In this document: positions 17,107 to 25,673 of the stretch, piece after piece
Layout of the letters: every line of letters starts with the position of its first letter
Position numbering within the stretch: the stretch's first letter is position 1
Position numbers and translations under genes: made by a program
DNA from: Paenibacillus artemisiicola
Lineage (GTDB): Bacteria > Bacillota > Bacilli > Paenibacillales > Paenibacillaceae
Reading direction: 5' to 3'
Length of the DNA stretch: 64,000 bases
Assembly: GCF_017652985.1 (NCBI RefSeq)
Contig: NZ_JAGGDJ010000024.1
Location: forward strand, 16,485-80,484
Notes under the pieces: generated by a model
Seen by the model: the letters and a program-made list of their open reading frames with translations, nothing else
Told to the model about the DNA's origin: nothing
Database searches by the model: none

Positions 17107-18129
17107 TCAGTTCGCCGCGTTGACGGTCCGCGTCCGCGGCGCCACGAGCTCGCCGCCGAGCTCCGCCGAGCGCTGCTCCGCTTCGATGATCGCCATCGTG
17201 TCCAGCGTCGCTTCCGGCGGACAGACGGCGACCGGCTGCCCGGACGCCACGGCGTCCAGGAAGTAGCGAATCTCGCGGTAGTAGCCCGCGTCCTGCGGCA
17301 GCTCCGCCTTGAAGCCGGGCTCGCCGACGGGATGCACGGACACTTCGCCCTCCGCGAACACGATGCTCGCGCCCTCCAGGTTCACCCGGTACGTCATCGC
17401 GAACTTGATGTCGCCTTCCAGCGTCCAGTCCGCCTGCGCGTTCAGCACCATGCCCTCCGGATAATAGTAGTTCGTCGAGACGACGTCGTACCCGCCCTTC
17501 GGCGCGACGACCCGGCCCGACGTCGATACCTTCGCCGGCAGGCCGAACAGCCAATTGACGATGTCCGTGTCGTGGACGTGCATGTCGAGCAGGCAGCCGC
17601 CGCTGTTTTCGCCGTTCAAGTACCACGGCAGCGGATAGCCCGACCCGCGGAAGAAGTAGCCGGCTCTCACGTTGCCGTAGCGTCCGTCCGCGACGCAGGC
17701 TTTCAAATATTCATAGGCCGGCCAGAAGCGCAGGCACTGCCCGATCATCAGCGTCCGGCCGGAAGCGGCCGCCGCCTCCGCCATCCGGAGCGCCTGCTCC
17801 GACGTGCGGGCCATCGGCTTCTCGCAGAGCACGTGATAGCCCTGCTCCAGCAGCGAGCAGGCCAGCTCCGCGTGGAACGGCGTCGGCACCGTGATGTCGA
17901 CGATGTCCAGCGTTTCGTCCCGCAGCATCGCCTCGACCGAATCGTACAGCGCGTACGCCGCCAGCCGGTCGTTCTTCAGCTCCGCGATCTTCAGGTCGCA
18001 GATCGCCGTCAGCTCGACGGGATAGCCCTCCCGCGCCAGCCGTTCGTACACGTCCAGGTGGACGCCGCCCATCGAGCCGATGCCGATCAGGCCGACCCTG
18101 AGCGTCCGGTTGTCGTTCGCGTTCGTCAT
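17107..18129 (-). CDS. Gfo/Idh/MocA family NAD(P)-dependent oxidoreductase
   Basis: A 340-residue sugar or inositol dehydrogenase-like enzyme. The N-terminal Rossmann fold has VGLIGIGSMGGVHLDVY (about 12-28). The conserved cofactor and substrate site EKP is in HVLCEKPMARTSEQAL (about 99-114). The catalytic-domain GGCLLDMHVHDTDIVNWLFG (about 180-199) carries the family Asp/His pair. The ATG is one base after the upstream epimerase stop, so the two are co-translated. Together they fit oxidation and isomerisation of a sugar or cyclitol. The substrate cannot be fixed; inositol-like polyols are one option. Confidence 0.93.
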   Translation of the reverse strand: MTNANDNRTLRVGLIGIGSMGGVHLDVYERLAREGYPVELTAICDLKIAELKNDRLAAYALYDSVEAMLRDETLDIVDITVPTPFHAELACSLLEQGYHVLCEKPMARTSEQALRMAEAAAASGRTLMIGQCLRFWPAYEYLKACVADGRYGNVRAGYFFRGSGYPLPWYLNGENSGGCLLDMHVHDTDIVNWLFGLPAKVSTSGRVVAPKGGYDVVSTNYYYPEGMVLNAQADWTLEGDIKFAMTYRVNLEGASIVFAEGEVSVHPVGEPGFKAELPQDAGYYREIRYFLDAVASGQPVAVCPPEATLDTMAIIEAEQRSAELGGELVAPRTRTVNAAN

Positions 18130-18130
18130 C

Positions 18131-18976
18131 TTAGCCTCGTCTCCCTTCCAAAATGCGGTCCATCGCCAGCGACGCGTTGTAGACCATTTGATACGGATCG
18201 TGCTTGTACGTCCCCATCTCGGCGATGAGGTAGCCGTCGTAGCCGACGGCCTCGAGCGCGTTCATGACGGCCGGGAAATCGACGTCCCCCGCCAGCAGGT
18301 CGACGAAGCCGTGCAGCCCGCCCGCCTCCAGCCGGTAGTCCTTCACGTGCACCTTCTTGATGCGCTTGCCGAGGATGCGGACCCACTGCTCCGGGTACCC
18401 CGTCGCCAGCACGTTCCCCACGTCGAAATACGCCCCGACGTACGGCGAATTGACCGCGTCGATGAAGCCCCGCAGCTCGAGCGGCGAGAGCAGAAACTTG
18501 TTCCAGACGTTCTCGAGGCCGATGTTGACGCCGGCGGCGCGCGCGTCGTCCGCCAGCCGCGAGATCGCGTCCAGCGCGCGGTCGTACGCGTATTCGTAGT
18601 CGACGACCTCGAAGTCCGGGATGAATGCCACGCCGACGGCGCCCGGCACGACGAGTATCGTGTCCACGCCGAACGCGGCGGCCAGCTCCAGCTGTTTGCG
18701 GCAAATGTCCATCGCCCGGGCGCGGACGGCTTCCGATTCGCTCGTCATGCTGTTGCTCCAATACAGTCCCGTGGCCAGGCCGCAAATTTCCACGCCGGCC
18801 GCTTCCGCCTGCGCCGCGATGGCGCGCGCGTCCTTCTCCGTCGCCCGCAGCCCGAGCTCGCCCGACTCGTCGAGCGTCAGCTCGATGCCGTCGTAGCCCG
18901 CCCGCTTGGCGATGCCGAGACAATCCGCGATCGGCGTCCCGCCCGGGAACGACCATTTGTTGATCCCTTTTTTCAC
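18131..18976 (-). CDS. Sugar phosphate isomerase/epimerase (AP-endonuclease-2 fold)
   Basis: A 281-residue TIM-barrel enzyme of the xylose-isomerase-like/IolE superfamily. Metal-ligand stretches are visible in GYDGIELTLDESGELGLRA (Glu), NIGLENVWNKFLLSP (Glu), VGAYFDVGNVLATGYPEQWV (Asp) and KVHVKDYRLE (His). The GTG start at 18976 is chosen because GAAGGAGGAG stands 5-8 bases upstream; the in-frame ATGs further up lack such a site. It is the first gene of an operon with the oxidoreductase and is divergent from an AraC regulator that probably controls both. Confidence 0.92.
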   Translation of the reverse strand: MKKGINKWSFPGGTPIADCLGIAKRAGYDGIELTLDESGELGLRATEKDARAIAAQAEAAGVEICGLATGLYWSNSMTSESEAVRARAMDICRKQLELAAAFGVDTILVVPGAVGVAFIPDFEVVDYEYAYDRALDAISRLADDARAAGVNIGLENVWNKFLLSPLELRGFIDAVNSPYVGAYFDVGNVLATGYPEQWVRILGKRIKKVHVKDYRLEAGGLHGFVDLLAGDVDFPAVMNALEAVGYDGYLIAEMGTYKHDPYQMVYNASLAMDRILEGRRG

Positions 18977-19138
18977 CGTGGCTCCTCCTTCGGCTTGCTT
19001 GCCGTTTTGCATCATTCCGTCATGCGTATTTTCATTATAGCGAGCGGAACGTATAATGAATTTGGACGATAGAGGCATTAGTTGGACGATTCCGGTTCGT
19101 TTTTTTCAAGGCTTTTCAAGAAAGGGGCCAGGCTCGCG

Positions 19139-20038
19139 ATGACGGAAGAACCGCTCTACCCGCTGCGCCGGACGGCTGCGTTCCGCGAGTGGAGCCCGAG
19201 CATTCATTACGCGAAATACCAGGTGCTGCAGCCGGCCGCGCTGGAGTGGCGGCGCTTGTACGACTATGAGCTGCTGTACGTGTACGAAGGCGAAGCCGCG
19301 ACCGAGATGAACGGCCGGCGCCACGCCGTCCGGACGGGCCAGCTGGTGTTCCTGCCCGCGGGCATCCGGCACCGGAACGCGGTCGTCGCCCCGAACACGC
19401 GGCTGCTCGGCATTCACTTCGATTTCTTCGACGAGCTGGCGGTCCTCTCCGACGCGGACTTGGTGGTGAACGAGGAGACGGCGGACGCGGCGAAATTTTG
19501 CCGGGAGGCGCACGCGGAGCCGTTCGCGCCGCTGTCGGCGTTCGCGGTCTTGACGCCGCCGCCGGCCTGCGTCGCGCTCATGGAGGCGATCGTCGAGGAG
19601 TTCTCGGCCCGGCCGCTCGGCTACGAGCTGGCCTGCAAGTCGCTCATGCTCGGCGTGCTGTCGCAGCTGCTCCGGCTGCAGTACGCCGAGCCCCTGTCCG
19701 GCGCGACGATCCACGTCGCGCGCATCCGGGAGCTGATGGCCGAGATCGAACGCCGACCGGCCGAGCGGTGGAGCAATCCGCTGCTCGCGGAACGGCTCGC
19801 GATGAACGAGGACCATATGGCCAAGCTGTTCAAGGGCGTCGCCGGCCAGGCGCCGGGCGAGTTCGTGCGCGCCGCCCGCCACCGCGAAGCGCGCCGGCTG
19901 CTGCGGGAATCCGACCTGACGGCCGAGCGGATCGGGGAGCTCGTCGGCTACGCGGACCTGCATTATTTCAGCCGCGTTTTCCGCAAGCTCGAAGGCGTGT
20001 CGCCGCGGGCGTACCGGAAGCTGTCGCGGGTGTTGTAA
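19139..20038 (+). CDS. AraC family transcriptional regulator
   Basis: A 299-residue regulator with an N-terminal cupin sensor domain (YDYELLYVYEGEAATEM, about 42-58; TGQLVFLPAGIRHRNAV) and a C-terminal double helix-turn-helix (NPLLAERLAMNEDHMAKLFK and the signature IGELVGYADLHYFSRVFRKL, about 264-283). The ATG at 19139 has AAAGGGG upstream. A TTG at 19082 is in frame but is poorly placed. It is divergent from the epimerase-oxidoreductase operon, with 162 bases between starts, and probably activates it on binding a sugar ligand. Confidence 0.93.
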   Translation: MTEEPLYPLRRTAAFREWSPSIHYAKYQVLQPAALEWRRLYDYELLYVYEGEAATEMNGRRHAVRTGQLVFLPAGIRHRNAVVAPNTRLLGIHFDFFDELAVLSDADLVVNEETADAAKFCREAHAEPFAPLSAFAVLTPPPACVALMEAIVEEFSARPLGYELACKSLMLGVLSQLLRLQYAEPLSGATIHVARIRELMAEIERRPAERWSNPLLAERLAMNEDHMAKLFKGVAGQAPGEFVRAARHREARRLLRESDLTAERIGELVGYADLHYFSRVFRKLEGVSPRAYRKLSRVL

Positions 20039-20041
20039 GGC

Positions 20042-20174
20042 ACGGCGAACGACGGCAATGCCGACAATGGCGAACGCCGGACAGGGACGCGTCGACGGCG
20101 ATTGAAGACGGCGAACGACGGCAATGCCTGATAATGGCGAACGCCGGAGAGGGACGCGTCGACGGCAATTGACG
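20042..20174. repeat. Two-copy 66-base direct repeat
   Basis: ACGGCGAACGACGGCAATGC begins at 20042 and again at 20108. The two units (about 66 and 67 bases) differ at only a few positions, and a broken third copy starts at 20175. The repeat lies between the convergent AraC and heparinase-like genes, in a 315-base stretch without a gene. Confidence 0.8.
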
Positions 20175-20226
20175 ACGGCAGACGATAGAAGCGCACGACG
20201 ACGAAGGCACATCGGCGCAAGACGAA

Positions 20227-20253
20227 GAGACCCTCCTCGGCGAGGAAGGTCTC
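20227..20253. other. Hairpin between convergent genes
   Basis: GAGACCCTCCTC (20227-20238) pairs with GAGGAAGGTCTC (20242-20253) with one mismatch and a 3-base loop. It lacks a T run, so it is at best a weak terminator of the AraC transcript. Confidence 0.5.
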
Positions 20254-20299
20254 GTTCGCGCGGCGCGTTCGGGCGGCATGTTTCGGCTTTACGATAAGA

Positions 20300-20328
20300 C
20301 ACCCCCATGCTCAGACGAGCCGGGGGTG
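20300..20328 (-). terminator. Hairpin at the end of the heparinase-like gene
   Basis: CACCCCC (20300-20306) pairs with GGGGGTG (20322-20328), with an inner GCTC/GAGC stem and AGAC loop. It starts 26 bases beyond the stop codon. The following T stretch is short (GTCTTATCG), so termination may be partial. Confidence 0.55.
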
Positions 20329-20353
20329 CCGTTCTGCGTTACGGCAGCGACTT

Positions 20354-22228
20354 CTAGCAGCGGCTGATACGGATGACGCTTTCGCCGGTTTCGGCGGGCG
20401 CCCGCAGCGTCAACCGAATCCGGTACAGCTGCTCGCCCCACGCCTCCCGCATCACGGGGTCCTCCAGCGGCACGCGCTCCGCTTCGCCGGCATACCGGTC
20501 TCCGTCATACGCGATCCGGATCCGGTTCCCGCGCTCGTCCTCCAGCACGAAGCTTCCGCCGCCCTCGCCGCGGGGAAGGCGAGGCGTCATCAGATGAAGC
20601 GCGACGCCGGCCGACGGCTGCCGCAGACGATACGCGTCCCGGATTTCCACGTACGGCGACCCGCCGCGGACAAGCGTGCACGTCCGCCGCCAGCCGACGA
20701 TCCCGGCCGCGTCCGGGTAGGCGCCCGCAAGCTCCATCGCGAGCGAAGCCGCCTCGTCATCCCGCTCGCAACGGACGTCGCCGGCCCGATACGGCCTGCC
20801 GTTCATCTGCTGAACGCCGTTCGCCAGCGGCACGTTGTGGTAGGCGGACCGCACGGCCCATTGGTCATACCGCTCGGCGAAAAACGATTTGGACGTATAC
20901 GTCAAGACGCCGGGATCCACGAGCATCGGCGAGCCGTCGCAATAGACGATGAAGTGCCCGATATCGTTATGGTTGTGGCTTTCGTCGTTATGTCCGCCCT
21001 TGGCGGCCAGATAGAGCCCTGCGGAGGATCCTTCCCGTTCCCGCGCCGCCATCCATTGAATGCCGTCCAGCCAAGCGTCCCGGACGTAAGGCGAATCGCC
21101 CGAATACCGCTCGACCTCCGCGTAATGCAGAATCGCCGGCAGGAGGCGGAACAGGTTCGCGAACTCCGGCCGGGTCGCCTCCGCCCCCCGCATCCACTGC
21201 GCTCTCGCGCCCAATTCGGCAAGCCGGGCGTCCCCGGTCCGCCGCCCGTAGCGGTAGACCAGCTCCGCGGGAATCGCCACCCGGGGCGGACTGTCCGCGG
21301 CGTTGACGTAATACGCCTCGTCGATGAAGACCTTGTACAGGAAGGCGCCCATGCGCCGGATCAGCGGCTCTTCGCAGCCGTCGATCGCCCCCTCCGAGGC
21401 GCCGTGCAGCAATTCCAGGCAATCGAACAACGCCCCCGCCGCGTACAGCCAATATTTCGGCCCTTCCTCGCAGCCGCCGTCGGGATGCAGCCGTTCGAGG
21501 TAGCGGTCCAAGCTCCGCAGCGCCTTGGCGACCGCCGTTTCCCGCCGCGCGGGGTCCGCTTCCAGCAGCAGGACGGCCGCCAGGCAGTTGGAATGGCACC
21601 ACGGGTTCCAATTGTTCAGCATCCGTTCCCCGTGAAAACCCATCCACCAAAAATCGTCCCGCTCCAAGTACGGATCCAGGATCCGCTTGCCAACCTCCAG
21701 CTCGATGCGCTCGCCGATCATCCGGCTCGTTTCGTCTAGCACGGGCCTCAGCAGGTACAGCGTCCAGGCGAGCAGCGCCGCCGTCTCGGCCGCGAAGAGC
21801 TCGATCACGGGATCCGATACGTCCGGGAGCAGCTCCTGCCGCTTCATCATGTAGCCGTGCGCGGGAATGCCCCAGAACGTCTCTTCGCAGATGGACCAGA
21901 TGCCATTGACGATTTCGTCGGCGAAGCGGCCCCGGTTCTCGATGCATTCCGCGACGACGAGCTCGGCCAGCGCATGCCTCCGCTCCCAGGAAGCCCGGTC
22001 GTAGCGTTCGCGGTCTCCCGTCCGGCCGTAGGCCATGTACGCCGCGGCCGGCAGCGGTGCCCAGCCTTCTTCGAGCCGGCGCTCGCCTTTGCGGAGCCAA
22101 AAGGACTTCAGCGTCTCCGGCAGCGCCTCCCACGACTCGCGGTCCCCGATCGCGGGAAACGGCTTGTACCGGTCCTTCGGGAGCAGCAGCTTCCCCAGGT
22201 CTTCATTCGCATAGCGTTCCGCAAGCAT
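20354..22228 (-). CDS. Heparinase II/III-like polysaccharide lyase family protein
   Basis: A 624-residue protein. The N-terminal half is an alpha/alpha barrel rich in Trp and Leu (NNWNPWCHSNCLAAVLLLE, about 210-228). The C-terminal part has the heparinase II/III metal-site signature GGHNDESHNHNDIGHFIVY (about 412-430), then a beta-sandwich (RGGSPYVEIRDAYRL). Family members cleave uronic-acid-containing polysaccharides such as heparan-like or alginate-like chains. No signal peptide is present, so imported oligosaccharides are the likely substrate. AAGGGGG 7 bases before the ATG supports the start. It is 18 bases downstream of a GNAT gene in one operon. Confidence 0.87.
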   Translation of the reverse strand: MLAERYANEDLGKLLLPKDRYKPFPAIGDRESWEALPETLKSFWLRKGERRLEEGWAPLPAAAYMAYGRTGDRERYDRASWERRHALAELVVAECIENRGRFADEIVNGIWSICEETFWGIPAHGYMMKRQELLPDVSDPVIELFAAETAALLAWTLYLLRPVLDETSRMIGERIELEVGKRILDPYLERDDFWWMGFHGERMLNNWNPWCHSNCLAAVLLLEADPARRETAVAKALRSLDRYLERLHPDGGCEEGPKYWLYAAGALFDCLELLHGASEGAIDGCEEPLIRRMGAFLYKVFIDEAYYVNAADSPPRVAIPAELVYRYGRRTGDARLAELGARAQWMRGAEATRPEFANLFRLLPAILHYAEVERYSGDSPYVRDAWLDGIQWMAAREREGSSAGLYLAAKGGHNDESHNHNDIGHFIVYCDGSPMLVDPGVLTYTSKSFFAERYDQWAVRSAYHNVPLANGVQQMNGRPYRAGDVRCERDDEAASLAMELAGAYPDAAGIVGWRRTCTLVRGGSPYVEIRDAYRLRQPSAGVALHLMTPRLPRGEGGGSFVLEDERGNRIRIAYDGDRYAGEAERVPLEDPVMREAWGEQLYRIRLTLRAPAETGESVIRISRC

Positions 22229-22246
22229 CGAACGTCCCCCTTGTTC

Positions 22247-22759
22247 TCAGCCGCCGAAAGCATACGCCATCAGCACTTCGTGCGCGTACGTCCCGTCGTC
22301 CAGCTTCAGCGCGTTCCGCTCCAGCCCGTACGCGGCGAAGCCCAGCGACTCGTACAGCCGCTTCGCGGGCGCGTTCGTATCCACCACGGCCAGCTGCGCC
22401 AGCTCCAGTCCGGGCAGTTCGCCGGCGCGGCGGAGCAGCTCCGCCATCAGCCCGCGGCCGACGCCGCGTCCCTGTGCCGCCGGATCGACGTACATGCCCC
22501 AGATCATGCCTTTATGGCGCATCTTCCGCGAAGCTTCCCGGCGAAACCCGACGATTCCCGCGAGCTCGCCCGCTTCCGTGAACGCGCCCAGGATGAATTG
22601 GCCCGGATCCGCGGAGAACCGCGCCTGCACGTCCGCGAACGGCGTGTCCTTCGCTTCCTCGTAAGCCGAGCCGAAAGCCAGCGGATACCGCCGCAGCGCT
22701 TCGAGCCGCAAACGCCAAAAGCTCGCCGCGTCCTCGACCGTCAGTCTTCTAATGTCCAT
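22247..22759 (-). CDS. GNAT family N-acetyltransferase
   Basis: A 170-residue acetyltransferase. IWGMYVDPAAQGRGVGRGLM (about 82-101) is the acetyl-CoA signature, followed by LAVVDTNAPAKRLYESLGF with the catalytic-region Asn and Tyr. The architecture matches the small-molecule or amino-acid N-acetyltransferase type annotated throughout Bacillales. GGAGAATCGGGAG precedes the ATG at 22759; longer versions run into GC-rich non-coding leader. It is the first gene of an operon with the heparinase-like enzyme. The pairing suggests acetylation of a sugar or amino-sugar product, which is inference. Confidence 0.9.
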   Translation of the reverse strand: MDIRRLTVEDAASFWRLRLEALRRYPLAFGSAYEEAKDTPFADVQARFSADPGQFILGAFTEAGELAGIVGFRREASRKMRHKGMIWGMYVDPAAQGRGVGRGLMAELLRRAGELPGLELAQLAVVDTNAPAKRLYESLGFAAYGLERNALKLDDGTYAHEVLMAYAFGG

Positions 22760-22862
22760 CTCCCGATTCTCCTTCCTTTCCGAACCCCGTAAGGCCTCGC
22801 GCCTGAGCCCCGCACCGGCCGCGCGCTTGGGCGCGAAACCGGCGGGCCGGCGCAAGCCGGCC

Positions 22863-22897
22863 GGGACGTCGCGGCGCCATCGCCGCCGCGACGTCCC
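22863..22897 (-). other. Stable 14-bp hairpin in the GNAT leader
   Basis: GGGACGTCGCGGCG (22863-22876) pairs perfectly with CGCCGCGACGTCCC (22884-22897). It lies about 105 bases before the GNAT start and has no T run, so it may be a leader structure or a processing element rather than a terminator. Confidence 0.55.
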
Positions 22898-23132
22898 GTT
22901 CGGCGTTTCTTACCCTTTCGCCGGCCGCCGCCGATTCCCTCCCGCGCGGTTCCCGCCGGCCGCCCGGCCATGCGCCTCGAAGCGGCCAAAACGGCAATCG
23001 GCGTGCTCCGCGCCCGATCTTGTGGTAGAATCTTATGGTAAACCATAGGGAATTCCCGCGAGCCTTGGCGGCGTCCGGCAGGATTTTTTCCACAACTGTC
23101 GAATACTGTCGTGATACCCAATCAATTCATAG

Positions 23133-23161
23133 GGGACAGAACCAGCAAGTTACTGCATAAT
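23133..23161 (+). promoter_or_regulatory. Probable promoter of the DUF2971-like gene
   Basis: GGGACA (23133-23138) and an extended TG-C-ATAAT box (CATAAT, 23156-23161) are 17 bases apart, 47 bases before the start codon. Confidence 0.45.
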
Positions 23162-23208
23162 GAGAAGTGTGCCAGACTATTTTTGACATGAAAAAGGGAG
23201 CACGTACC

Positions 23209-24300
23209 ATGATCGTACATTACACAAAAGATATCGCCAGCGCCCTCGGCATTTTGAGCTCCGGCGAGCTTCAAATGACGCGTCTCGGCGGCTTGGACGA
23301 ATCGAACGACGCTTTACGCCACTTGAACGACTTCAACCGCCTGCACTATACGCAGGATCTGATCGCCACCTTCAAGCAAGCGCTGAAACTGATGAACCAG
23401 ACGCCGAACCTCGACCAGAAGCAATTCTTCACGCATACGTTCATGGCGGCGCAGCTCCGCAAGGTCGCGTACCAGAACGGCGTTTCGCTCGGCGGCTCCC
23501 TCGGCCGGCTCTTGAGCCAGAACAGCTTCATGGCCCGTTTCAGCGACGAGGAAGCGAGCGCTTTCGCCGATCCGTCCCGCGGGGAGATCGCCTTCGAATT
23601 CGAGGGCAATCCGCTGGCGGCGCCGCGCGGCTTCCAGCTGCTGTTCAATAAAGTGCACTACACCGACTCGGAGAAACTGAAGAAGCTCGAGGCGGACAGC
23701 GGCGACGACATGGCGCAGTTCATGGACGGCGTCGCGCAGGAGAACGACTCCACGTTCGCGGACATCCTGGCCGCGTACATCGAGAAGCTGGAGAAGCAGC
23801 AGCTTAGCTACACCGGCATCATTCACGATCTGCTTGCCGCCCTGATGGAAGAGAACCGCGGGGGCGACTATACGCCGCTCGACCTGTACACGCTCGACGA
23901 GACGGTGCAGACGGTCAAATTCATCCACGACTTCATCGTCGAGGACTACACGACCAAGTTCCGCACGGAGACCGGCCAGAAGCCGCCGACCAAGCTCGAG
24001 ATCAAGCAGATTCTGAAGCAGAACCCGGACATGATCCAGGCGACCTGGATCGACATCCGCAGCGCCCTGATCGCGGACGACGGGTCCGAAGGGGAGCGCG
24101 AGGTGCGCGCGATCCTGCTGCCGCAGAACAAGAAGCAGTTCAATCAGCAGAAGAAATTCATTCCGGCCGACTTCGAAGCGGACAAGCTTCGCCGGATCGT
24201 CATTTCCGCGAACGCCGCGCACAAGGACGAGTGGAAATCGAAGCTCGAAGACGCGCTGTTCACGAACAAAATCGCGAACGTCGAGGTCGTCGTCCTGTAG
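23209..24300 (+). CDS. Conserved hypothetical protein, DUF2971-like ends
   Basis: A 363-residue soluble protein not firmly recognised. The N-terminus IVHYTKDIASALGILSSGEL followed by LGGLDESND resembles DUF2971 proteins (HYT...IL.sG.l...ND), and the C-terminus LRRIVISANAAHKDEWKSKL resembles the closing strand-helix of that group. The centre is a long charged helical region (about 155-270) that DUF2971 proteins usually lack. AAAGGGAG 8 bases before the ATG fixes the start. It is a single-gene unit with its own promoter and a strong terminator. Function is unknown; isolated DUF2971 genes are sometimes found near defence loci, but nothing here supports that. Confidence 0.55.
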   Translation: MIVHYTKDIASALGILSSGELQMTRLGGLDESNDALRHLNDFNRLHYTQDLIATFKQALKLMNQTPNLDQKQFFTHTFMAAQLRKVAYQNGVSLGGSLGRLLSQNSFMARFSDEEASAFADPSRGEIAFEFEGNPLAAPRGFQLLFNKVHYTDSEKLKKLEADSGDDMAQFMDGVAQENDSTFADILAAYIEKLEKQQLSYTGIIHDLLAALMEENRGGDYTPLDLYTLDETVQTVKFIHDFIVEDYTTKFRTETGQKPPTKLEIKQILKQNPDMIQATWIDIRSALIADDGSEGEREVRAILLPQNKKQFNQQKKFIPADFEADKLRRIVISANAAHKDEWKSKLEDALFTNKIANVEVVVL

Positions 24301-24320
24301 GACGCGGCGCCGCCGAACGC

Positions 24321-24364
24321 GCCAAAAAGCGGCTTTCCCGTTGCGGGAAAAGCCGCTTTTTGGC
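24321..24364. terminator. Bidirectional terminator between DUF2971-like and AraC genes
   Basis: GCCAAAAAGCGGCTTTCCCG (24321-24340) pairs with 24344-24364 with one bulged base. A and T runs at the outer ends give U-rich tails on both strands. Confidence 0.92.
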
Positions 24365-24521
24365 ATAAACGCCGCCGCGATCGCGCATGCTACGCGTGAT
24401 CCGGCTTTTTCCGCGCGCGGGCGGACTGTCCGACAGGGCGGCGGCATCCCGGCCGGTCGGCTTGGACTTCTCGATCCGGCCTGCCCGCCGCTTCCCCCGG
24501 CGCTTGCCTCGCCCCGATCGC

Positions 24522-25382
24522 TTAAGGCCGGTTGCGGTACGCGGTCGGCGACATGCCCTGCAGCCGCGAGAACACCTTGCCGAAGTACGCCGCGTCCCCG
24601 AAGCCCGCGCTGCTCGCGACGATCTGCACGGGCAGGCTCGTCCGGCTGAGCAGCAGCCGCGCCTTCTCCATCCGGTATCGCAGCAGGAATTCGTACGGCG
24701 CCGCGCCGGTCCGCGCATGGAACAGCTTCGTGAAATACGCGCGGTCCAGGCCGACGTGCCGGGCGATGAGCGAGATCGTCAGCTTGCTCTGGTAATGCTG
24801 CTCGATGAATTTCACCGCGCGGGCGACGTACGCCTCGCTTCCTTCCTGGCGGCGCGCCGGCGTCCGCGCTTCCCGGCGCCCCTCCAGGAAGGTGCCGAAC
24901 AGCTGCAGCAGCAGCCCGCCGCCATGCAGCTCGGCCGCCGGGTCGTCGGCGGCGGAGCGGCGCAGCAGCTCGGCGAGCAGCCCGGCCGCCGCCTCGGGCG
25001 CCGGCTGCGCGGCGGTCGGCGACTGCTGGCTGAATCCCGCCGCCCGCAGCAGCTCCGGAGCGAGCTTCCCGCCCATGCCGACCCAATAATACGTCCACGG
25101 CTCCGTCTCGCTCGCCCGATACGACGCCGGCCGGTTCGGGAACATGCAGAAGCAGTCGCCCGCTTGCAGCGCGTACTCGCAGCCGTCGGTCTTGAACGTC
25201 CCCTTCCCCGATACGACGAAATGGATCAAGTAATGGTCGCGCATCGTCGGACCGTATTGATGGCCCGGCTGGCAGCGCTCGCGCCCGCAATAATAGAGCC
25301 GCGCGTCCAGCTCCAGCCGTCCCGTCATGAAATGCTCCGCAAACCGCCTGTCCGGCGGCGCCTCTTCGCTTCGCGGCATCAT
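24522..25382 (-). CDS. AraC family transcriptional regulator
   Basis: A 286-residue regulator. The N-terminal cupin domain has HYLIHFVVSGKGTFKTDG (about 49-66) and LQAGDCFCMFPNRPASYRAS. The C-terminal double HTH has KLTISLIARHVGLDRAYFTKLF (about 205-226) and the closing signature VASSAGFGDAAYFGKVFSRL (about 257-276). This layout is that of AraC proteins paired with alpha-galactosidases. AGGAGGGGC precedes two ATGs; the first is used here. It is divergent from the GH36 gene across 324 bases and is very likely its activator. Confidence 0.93.
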   Translation of the reverse strand: MMPRSEEAPPDRRFAEHFMTGRLELDARLYYCGRERCQPGHQYGPTMRDHYLIHFVVSGKGTFKTDGCEYALQAGDCFCMFPNRPASYRASETEPWTYYWVGMGGKLAPELLRAAGFSQQSPTAAQPAPEAAAGLLAELLRRSAADDPAAELHGGGLLLQLFGTFLEGRREARTPARRQEGSEAYVARAVKFIEQHYQSKLTISLIARHVGLDRAYFTKLFHARTGAAPYEFLLRYRMEKARLLLSRTSLPVQIVASSAGFGDAAYFGKVFSRLQGMSPTAYRNRP

Positions 25383-25397
25383 GCCCCTCCTGTTCTG

Positions 25398-25460
25398 CCT
25401 GTCCTACCTAACCTACCTGTCCTACCTAACCTAGCCTGCCCTATCTAACTTACCCTATCT
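25398..25460. repeat. 18-base pyrimidine-rich tandem repeat
   Basis: CCTGTCCTACCTAACCTA starts at 25398 and again at 25416, with degenerate copies from about 25435 (CCTGCCCTATCTAACTTA). On the transcribed minus strand it is just upstream of the AraC ribosome site, so it lies in the AraC leader or promoter. Confidence 0.75.
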
Positions 25461-25667
25461 ATCTCATCGCGCGAATCGTCGCTCCTCGAAAGAAACGCCG
25501 AACGACGCATCGAACGACACAACCGATCGGCACATCGCAGCGAACCTCGCAGCACACAAATCAACCCGCTTACAACCCCGAAATTCGGCCAATAACTCCA
25601 TTTAAGACACAAACGAACGAATTTGCAACACATTTCGCACCTGTATGCCGCCCCCTCTCCGGCGCTA

Positions 25668-25673
25668 TAGTTA
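25668..25673 (+). promoter_or_regulatory. -10 box of the GH36 gene without a good -35
   Basis: TATAGT 34 bases before the GH36 start. The bases 16-18 upstream (in a C-rich run) do not resemble TTGACA, as expected for a promoter that needs the adjacent AraC activator. The rest of the 324-base intergenic region is AT-richer than the genes and likely holds the activator sites. Confidence 0.4.

Larger units (their letters stand above)
22760..23208. other. Divergent intergenic region with structured leader
   Basis: About 450 bases without a supported gene. It holds a very stable hairpin (22863-22897), an ATGGT-AA-ACCAT inverted repeat (23034-23047), a direct repeat ACTGTCG-AAT-ACTGTCG near 23093-23110 and the promoter of the downstream plus-strand gene (23133-23161). 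Arg-rich open frames here have no coding character. Confidence 0.5.

Noticed and set aside
16652..17626. A 324-codon Arg/Gly-rich minus-strand frame
   Set aside because: It overlaps the oxidoreductase in another frame, has no ribosome site and no recognisable motif; only its last part falls in the pseudogene region.
23314..25290. A 658-codon minus-strand frame across the DUF2971-like gene, terminator and AraC gene
   Set aside because: It reads through a strong terminator and two better genes and has no domain signatures.
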